Of a stretch of DNA of 64,000 bases, positions 56,525 through 64,000 are shown piece by piece. How positions within the stretch are numbered: position 1 is the stretch's first letter; each line of letters starts with the position of its first letter. Source of the stretch: Onchocerca volvulus (lineage: Eukaryota; Nematoda; Chromadorea; Rhabditida; Onchocercidae); the NCBI GenBank assembly GCA_000499405.2, contig HG738137.1:18498581-18562580 (forward strand), given 5' to 3'. The notes under the pieces are model-generated. The model had not been told where the DNA came from. It worked only from the letters and a program-made list of their open reading frames with translations, and made no database searches. The position numbers and the translations under genes are program-made.

Positions 56525-59500
56525 TTACGATTGCGCAAACAACAATGCATCTAGTATTAGTGCTACCCCAAATGCGATACCAGCAAAAAGCAACTGAAAA
56601 AATGTGAAAAATATCGTTTTCAGACCCAAGTTTATGTCAAGACATATGTTTTCACAAACTATCTTTCAAAATGCTAAAATACAAACATTTAACTATCTCA
56701 CTATTTATTTATTAATTCCAATTTTTGTTAGGCAACATTTAACTATCTCACTATTTGTTTATTTATTCCAATTTTTGTTAGGCTATAAAAAACTGATTAA
56801 ATTCCTTATCTAAAAAACAGTTGAAGTGCCTATTATAGTTATGTGCAAAATTCTACCATGTCAAAATTTCGAATATATAATAAATAATATAATATAAAAA
56901 CTGGCAAAATAATAATAAGCTGGCGCAGGTTATGATAAGATGGCAAAAATGATGATAATCATTGAAAATTATGATTAACCAATTTTACGATCAATACACA
57001 AAATATTAAACTTTCTTAACCCCGTGATAAGTTGGAGAAGTAACATTAATTTCACACTGTAATATAAGAGACAGCTCTTTTCTCAGCTAATTCAAATAGG
57101 AAATCAAAACCAACCAGAATAACGAACGCATAATGCTTGTCAGACAAAATATGGTATTGGATCCATTGCACATTGCTAATATCCTGTGCACGAATGGCAA
57201 GCATCTCTTGCTCAGTTATTTCAAGAGTCTTTTTACGAGGTATTACAGCCAACGAAGGCGTTGCAAATTGTATAGCGGACGGTGCTGAAACGCTTTCAAT
57301 TCCATCTCTGATCCGTACACATTGAACACGAAGCTGAACACTCTCAGATGTCGAAAGTGAGTATGACGTGGACATACCTTCATATGCCTAAAAAAAATTT
57401 TTCCCAATCATTTCAGAAATAATTCGAGCAATTTAAGTGACTAGATTCCATAACTCAATTTTTTTCTCATTCCCAAATTTATTTTCAAATTGCAATAATA
57501 TAATTTAAGTGTATTTTTCAAACTGCGATTGATTAGTACTCGTAATGAAATTTTCCAAATTACACTTCAGAAATTGCCAAATCGATTTATAAAATACCAC
57601 TAGAAAAATTATTAGTTTCTTCTTAAGTTTAAAAAAAAATTACTGTTTTCCAGATATTGTTCGATCGTTCGAGAGAATTTCGAGATGCAACTTGAAGGCG
57701 ATACAATAACGATTCTTTACCATTTGCTGAAGATATGCGAACCGGTGACCATTCTATCTTAAAAATATGACATGGTGAAATAAAAATAAAATTAGAATAT
57801 GACATGATATTATCTACATCTTACAACTACTCAGAAATGTGACGTATAAAAGCTTCCTTATGTTTCAGAATTATTTCGATGTTTCATGTTAATTACATAA
57901 ATTATAGATAAAAAATACTGTATTTTAAAATTTACTTGCATCTTCATTATTTTATTATATTCTCTTCAATTAAACGTTAATTATTCCTATATTTTTCATT
58001 CATCCTCATTGCTCTGATAACATAGAGTAACTACGTCCATTTTATCGCAATATAGTCATAAATTTAATGATAATCTAAGCAAAATTTTTTCGTGCAAAAC
58101 TTGATTATTTGAAACGCATTTTACCATATCCTTTTTTCCTTATTTTTCATGTTATATAAAACGAACAGTTAGATATATCTACCGTTTTTTCTTTCCTTAA
58201 TAAGAACAAAGCTGAATACATGGTTTTTGCAAATAAACTGGAGCTTACCTGGAAAGAGCCTGATGTAACTTCCGTTACCGTCGGTGCAGATCGTATTGTT
58301 GGCGGTGGCAGTTGTTCCGTTGAAAATTCAAATGGTGAAGACCACGGACCAGCACCCGAAACTCGGGACGAACAACGAATACGGAAACGGTATTTTGTAC
58401 TTTCATTCAAATTACGTACTTTTGCATAACGATTATCGCCTTCATAAATCTGCAGAATAATAAAGGCTGAATAGTTGTAAATCATATGAAAATTCTGAAA
58501 AATTTATAGAAAATACGTGAATAGCGAGGAATTGTGATGCACCTATATGGATGTATTTTTTTTTTTTTTTTCATGAAGATTCCTAATTACTACATCGTAA
58601 ACTACATTTTACTTTAATTGTAAGTTATATTAACCGGTGAAAATTTGCCGTTATCATTTTCTTTTTCTAAATAATAGTAATATTGCATGGTAGTTGATGC
58701 AGATGAATTTCCAGATGGTTTCCATTTGAGCTTCAAATAATTCGAGCCTGCTTCGGAACAGAGCAAATTAGGAGGTTGCGGAGGAGGCGCCAATGTTGTC
58801 GCTGTTATCCACGATGGGTCACCTATTCCAATAGCATTTACGCCACGAACCGACAACCTAAAATCACTACTCTTTGAGTGAGAAAATGTGATAATCTCAA
58901 ATTGAGACTATAATATCATATAAACGAAACAATTAAAATTTTAAATGTATTATATCTTTGGATAAAATAACATTTTCAAGAGAAAATCTGCGCTTGCTTT
59001 AACATCGTGAAAATATTATTTTCTGGAAAACAAAATCAACCTGTATGTGTGACCGGCCTCAAGTGAATCGATGATACATTCGCATATGGATGCTTCTTGT
59101 TGTATCAAGCGAATTTCATTATCAGAGGAATCATCAAGCACACGAATATTGTATTCGAAAATTTCACTTCCGTTGCAACAAGGCGTTCGCCATGATACTT
59201 GCAGCTGCCTACAACCTAAAACCATTTTGATCTATGGAACGGCATGCGTAAATTCCATGCTAATTTTTTGAATTCGAATGCATGCTAATCAATTCTATAA
59301 AACTGTAGATAAATGTTCAAATTTTTTCATACTGTATTATAATTTCATTCCAATAGTTTGTAATATAAAAAAAATTTCGATCTGTATCAAAAATTTTTTT
59401 AAATTGATAAAAATATACCTTGTGGAAGAGCATGAAGACTCAGTGGAGCGGCAGGTGAGCGGGGAGGAATAGAAACATAGATGCATTCACTGGGAATACT

Positions 59501-62500
59501 GGTACCACCGCTATTTACTGCTGATACACTAAGTTGATACTTACAACCAGGTTGCCCTTCAGCTACACTAATACTTTGCACTTCAGCGTTTTCACGTTTC
59601 ACTGTCCAACCGCAATTCGTACTAGTCGTCTGATCGTTGTCATTCTTAGATTTTGATCTAAACTTTTCAAATAATAATGGCTAAATTCAAAGATTAAGAG
59701 CAGTGTCTTCAGAAAATCTTATTTTAAAATCATAGAAAATGATAAAGGAAATAGGAAAATAATGCAGTGATATTTAAGAAAATGAGAAAACTAGCACTTA
59801 TGTAATATATATTTACTTAAGAAATTCACTTCATGCAATCCGAAGCGAAGTAAAATAATGAAAGCTTTAAAATTAAAAAGTGCAAACTACAAACTAAATT
59901 TAATGAAAGAATGTGATTTTCAAAAATTAAGATATATAATATGGAAGCTAAGTGAGCAAAAAGTAGTGGGAACAACCAGATTTTTTGACATGACTTAATT
60001 AAAATAAAAAATTTTCAAAACTAACGTGGGTGACGATGAAACAAGGATTCTTTCTATAATATATTCTATAATGGGTGCTCCATTAGTACTATTTGGGGGC
60101 GACCAATGAAGTACATTGTTACTATCAACATGAACATCAGTTGGAGGTGATGGTGGCTGTGCGGCAGTTCTTCCAATAGCTACTCTACTCCATTCACCCT
60201 CCAAACGTGTCCCATCAAACGAAACAGAAACGGCACGCACTTGAACTTCCATCTCTTCACCCGGGGCACAGTTTGATAAGTCAAACATTGTTGCTTCACC
60301 TGAGAAACGAGATCGGTAATTAATATTAATTATAATATTAAATTATAAAAACTACAACATTCGATAATATCGTTGAAAATTAAACTATATCGCCACTTCA
60401 AACTATTGTGACTTCTGATTATTTATGAGAACTGTCGAAGTATGAAGTGAAATAAAAAAACTGGATAATGGAAATTATACAAAGCATTTTTTTTTTTAAA
60501 TTAAAATGACTAATTAAAACGCCATATGATAACTATAAAGTTCAAATCAAAAATTGAGGAAAATTTTGCGAGAATCATGATGAAAAAAATTATTTAACAT
60601 GCATTCAATCTGCATAATTCAAGTTGCAGTAATTCCTAGATAACTGCTGTTACTTATGAAAATATTTTTAAAAAAAAAAATTGTTTATGAGTTTTTTTTT
60701 TCCAGGATAGTATGCGATAATAAATTCATAACATTTATAACATTACTTCCCAAAACTTATTTCAAAATTTTAAATTTGAAGATGAGTTGTTAAAGATTTA
60801 TCTGAATAGATCACATTTTGATCAAAATTTGCAAGAAAAAAAATAATCTATCAATACATATATTCAAATAAATCTTTTGACGGTTCTTTTGCTCCTTCTA
60901 TAGTAATACAAAAATTGCCCTGACCTTGATAAATGATACTGGAAGGTTGCAGATTGACACGATGAAGTTGATAGATTATTGGAGATATTACATTATCTGG
61001 TGGATTCCATTGAACACGCAAACAACCTTTCGAGATTTCAGTAACCGTAGGTGCTGCACACTGTCCCGGAACTGATATGACACGTTGTTTTTCTTCTCGT
61101 CGAATACGCAAAATGTCACTCCATCCACTCTTGAAATTGCACAGAATAAAAAGCAGGAATACGATGACCATGAATGATAAAAAAAATGAAATCTTCGATT
61201 CACTAATTTTTTAAATTCATTATTGGAATAACTAAAAAAAAAAGTTAACCTTAATTTATTCAATTGATTATTTGACAAGCAAATTTCAAAACTTTCAAGA
61301 AAGATACACTCTTCGAATCTTCTTTCTATTGGAATATAAAGCAAAAAATATAAATGTTGCCAAATTAACTACCTGTAATTGTTTCTTTAATGCAGCTACT
61401 CGGAAAGCTCGCATTTCATGATCACGAATCTGCGTACTTGTTGCGTTACCTCTGTATACCACAATCCATGATTTCTCATCTAAGCTACCTTCTAGCAGGA
61501 AACCAAGATCTTTTTCGTTCATACGTCCCGTTTTCCAACCAATTTCGAGACATACCCCACTGTTTGAAATAATATGGGGTCGTGAAGGTGTTGGAGGCGG
61601 CGAACCGGGTATATTGGATGGCGAGGATGGAGTTCGAACAATAAGAGTTTCAGATGGCTCACTGTCACCAGCGTCATTATGAGCGATTAGACGAAAATGA
61701 TATTGATGATTGCTGTAAAAATAGGCAAACAGTAGTATACAGAAAACTACTTATAAAAAATTACTATAGATTGCTTACGGGAACCCAATGAAAAGCATAG
61801 AAACCGAAATATTTTTGAAATCTTTTCGAAATTATTTTAATAGGACATACATACCTTACAATGTTATTCACACTGACTGAAGATAGCTGGGAACGTTCGC
61901 AAACAATTGAATATTCATTTGTTCGAATATCAGACATCTCCAGCTAAAGTAAAATACAGCAGAAATCAATAAAAATATACTACAACAATAGAATATTTAA
62001 GCTATAAGCCTATAAATTTTCTGTGATTTTTGAACTAAGTTTAATCCTTCGTTGAGAACCTAACAAATATAGAACACTGAAATGAAAAAAAAAAAGCCAC
62101 ATCCTTGAAACAGATCAGATATTCCCTATTCTTCTTGAAAGCTTATTGCATGAAATATATTTCAAAAGATTCATATTTCTAGGTTAAAATTTGTATTTAA
62201 AAGAAATAAGAATATCAAATAAAATTTCAAATAGCTGAATTATTTTCATCTCATCTAAATTAGAATTGAACATATTAAAATTGGTATATATGATATAACG
62301 GTCTAAAAATTAGCTAAAAATTTAAAACCAAACCGTATAAGAATGTTGAGGTTGAGTGTTCCAAGAAAGTTTGATACATTTGGCTGATAAAGAAACAAGC
62401 TGAGGACAATGCGGTTGCTTTGGGGGATAGAAAAGCGCTGATGTACAAATGCCAATTGCAGCCGATGGCTGTGAATCTCCATTATTATTTGTAGCAATCA

Positions 62501-64000
62501 AACGGACTCGATATCGTGTTGATGGTGTCAGATTTTTGATTCTGAACTGTTCTGCTAAGCCTTCATATACTGTTTCGAAACCTTCTTCTTCCTGTTGACC
62601 GCCCTAAAAATAAATGAATGGTATAATTAACTAAAGCATTACTATTATGATAAAAAATTTAGTTATACATTCTTGCTGCTCGAGAATAAATATCATGGAT
62701 GACACTGCTTAAAAGAAATTAAAAATCATAAAAAAATTAGAAAATTCTCGAGAAATACATATTTTAGCTATCTTTAAGAATCATCAGCATCGGAAAGGCA
62801 TAAAATAATATCAGTGAGCTAGTAAAACTGAAAGTACGAATAATCTGTTTGGAAAATGATTCAGATTATACGAATATTAAAATACAAGTGATGCAACATG
62901 AAAAACATTTTATCATCTAAGACAATCAATAGGATATGAATTGTTGCTGACTCATGCAATCATATTTATACAGTTAATAAAAACAATATTTTTGTTAACG
63001 TTATTTGTTATTCAAAAGTTCGGTTAAACTTATTTATTTCCTAGCTCGTCTGTTAAATCACAAAACTTACAGACGCCAATTCTAGGCGGTAGCATGTAAT
63101 AGGTGAACCGTTATCAACAGTCGAACGCCATGAAACGGTAACTGAATTATATGTGCGTGAAACTAGACGCGGAGGATGCGGAGATTCCGGTACCGTTGTA
63201 AGGGTTCGAAATTTTACGGCTGTTGATGGGCTGCCTTGTAAACCACGTTCCTCCAGTGAAGCTCTCAACTGCACATAATATTCGGTATTTGGTCGAAGGC
63301 GACATAAACGTACTCGGTTACCCGAATCAGGCTCACATCTGTTAATTTTATTAAAAAATTATGAAACAACCATAGTTGAAACAAACTCATTATTTCTAAA
63401 CTTTCAAATAATGTTTCTTTAAACTTCTAAAATTTTTCAGAAAACCTTTAAAGAAAATAAAAACATTAACAAATTTAAATGATTTTAAACAAATATATAA
63501 AAAACGAAAATAGCAACATGAGGAAAGTAGAAAAACTTCTCAAAAAATAATTATTTTGAGCATTTTTAGCATTTTCAATGTACTTAACTTAATACAGAGT
63601 GAGTTTTCATTTATTTATAAGGAAAATAGGAAGTAAAACTAACCTATAGCTGCTGACAATACGTCCAACACTTTCGAAAAGAACAATATCGTAAGTAAAT
63701 TCGGATGCGTCAATCTGCGGAAATGGTCCACCGGGTGCAGATGCCTCCGAGGTATCCAATTCCTGCCATGCAATATCAGCTTCTTTTGCTGCTACTCGAA
63801 GAATCTGAAACCCGAGCAAAATGGAAGACTTTAAATCTATAGAATTTTCTAGATCGAAGGAAAGATGAAGAATTAGAATGTAACTAAATCGACATATTTT
63901 AATTTCTTTTACCTGAGGAGACTGCATTCGTGAGAGCATTTCGGTAAGCCGTTCCCATTCCTCTTCTTCATTTGCTGAAGCACCTGACTGACTTTGTTCC
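56525..64000 (-). CDS. FNDC3: FNDC3-like protein: nine fibronectin type III domains and C-terminal membrane anchor (5' end beyond window)
   Basis: Exons in transcript order: >64000-63913, 63804-63644, 63338-63071, 62603-62334, 61943-61855, 61712-61373, 61129-60910, 60299-60026, 59657-59419, 59215-59041, 58857-58635, 58449-58249, 57757-57644, 57387-57115, 56593-56525; all junction phases agree. Nine successive FN3 domains are read. Examples are VTVSWRSTVDNGSPITCYRL, VLHWSPPNSTNGAPIIEYII, LQVSWRTPCCNGSEIFEYNI and KYRFRIRCSSRVSGAGPWSS. A helical linker follows, then a hydrophobic tail (FVILLLFAGIAFGVALILDA) split by the last intron, ending ALLFAQS and stop. Nine FN3 domains plus a tail anchor is the layout of FNDC3A/FNDC3B, which are ER/Golgi-associated membrane proteins. 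The first visible exon (ANEEEEWERLTEMLSRM) precedes FN3-1. FN3-4 is the most divergent. Confidence 0.88.
56684..56783. repeat. 50-bp tandem duplication
   Basis: Two adjacent 50-bp units (56684-56733, 56734-56783) differ at about two positions. They lie within the last intron of the FNDC3-like gene. Confidence 0.9.

Noticed and set aside
58220..58429. Plus-strand frame of 69 codons
   Set aside because: Antisense to an FN3-coding exon of the FNDC3-like gene.

Overview
The window reads as nuclear DNA of a parasitic, probably filarial (Onchocercidae), nematode. It is strongly AT-rich and gene-sparse, with short exons split by long introns that mostly end in TTTCAG. It holds a nematode-type anion-channel Cys-loop receptor and several decayed Helitrons. 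No bacterial operon, CRISPR array, rRNA or convincing tRNA was seen. Species assignment is inference.

Layout. (1) 1-9.1 kb, minus: PNUTS (PPP1R10)-like PP1 regulatory subunit, 14 exons in the window, running off the left edge. (2) 9.1-15.4 kb: AT-rich intergenic DNA. (3) 15.4-23.6 kb, plus: an 11-exon Cys-loop ligand-gated anion channel; its 3.7-kb second intron holds an antisense Helitron relic and an LTR-like repeat. (4) 23.6-35.4 kb: mostly non-coding, with a perfect DR1 nuclear-receptor-type motif, a second Helitron relic (26.1-27.7 kb) carrying a 33-bp-arm fold-back, a second LTR-like copy (32.5-32.9 kb) and two broken small ORFs. (5) 35.5-47.7 kb, plus: a run of unrecognised genes, namely a putative small mitochondrial membrane protein, a disordered SKDQPS-repeat protein and three to four other small multi-exon models. 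(6) 49-53.9 kb, plus: a Helitron 5' end, then TRAPPC4 and LAMTOR4. (7) 56.5-64 kb, minus: FNDC3-like protein with nine FN3 domains and a C-terminal membrane anchor, running off the right edge.

The recognised genes are ordinary eukaryotic housekeeping or signalling genes: nuclear PP1 targeting, a ligand-gated channel, ER-Golgi tethering, lysosomal Ragulator, and an ER-type FN3 membrane protein. They show no obvious joint pathway. TRAPPC4 and LAMTOR4 are same-strand neighbours and could be co-transcribed. Exon boundaries were set by hand from GT-AG sites, phase agreement and protein similarity; ends are inferred and not confirmed by transcripts. The least explained part is the block of plus-strand orphan genes at 35-48 kb. 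The best-supported structural novelties are the Helitron family with its fold-back, and the paired LTR-like repeats.
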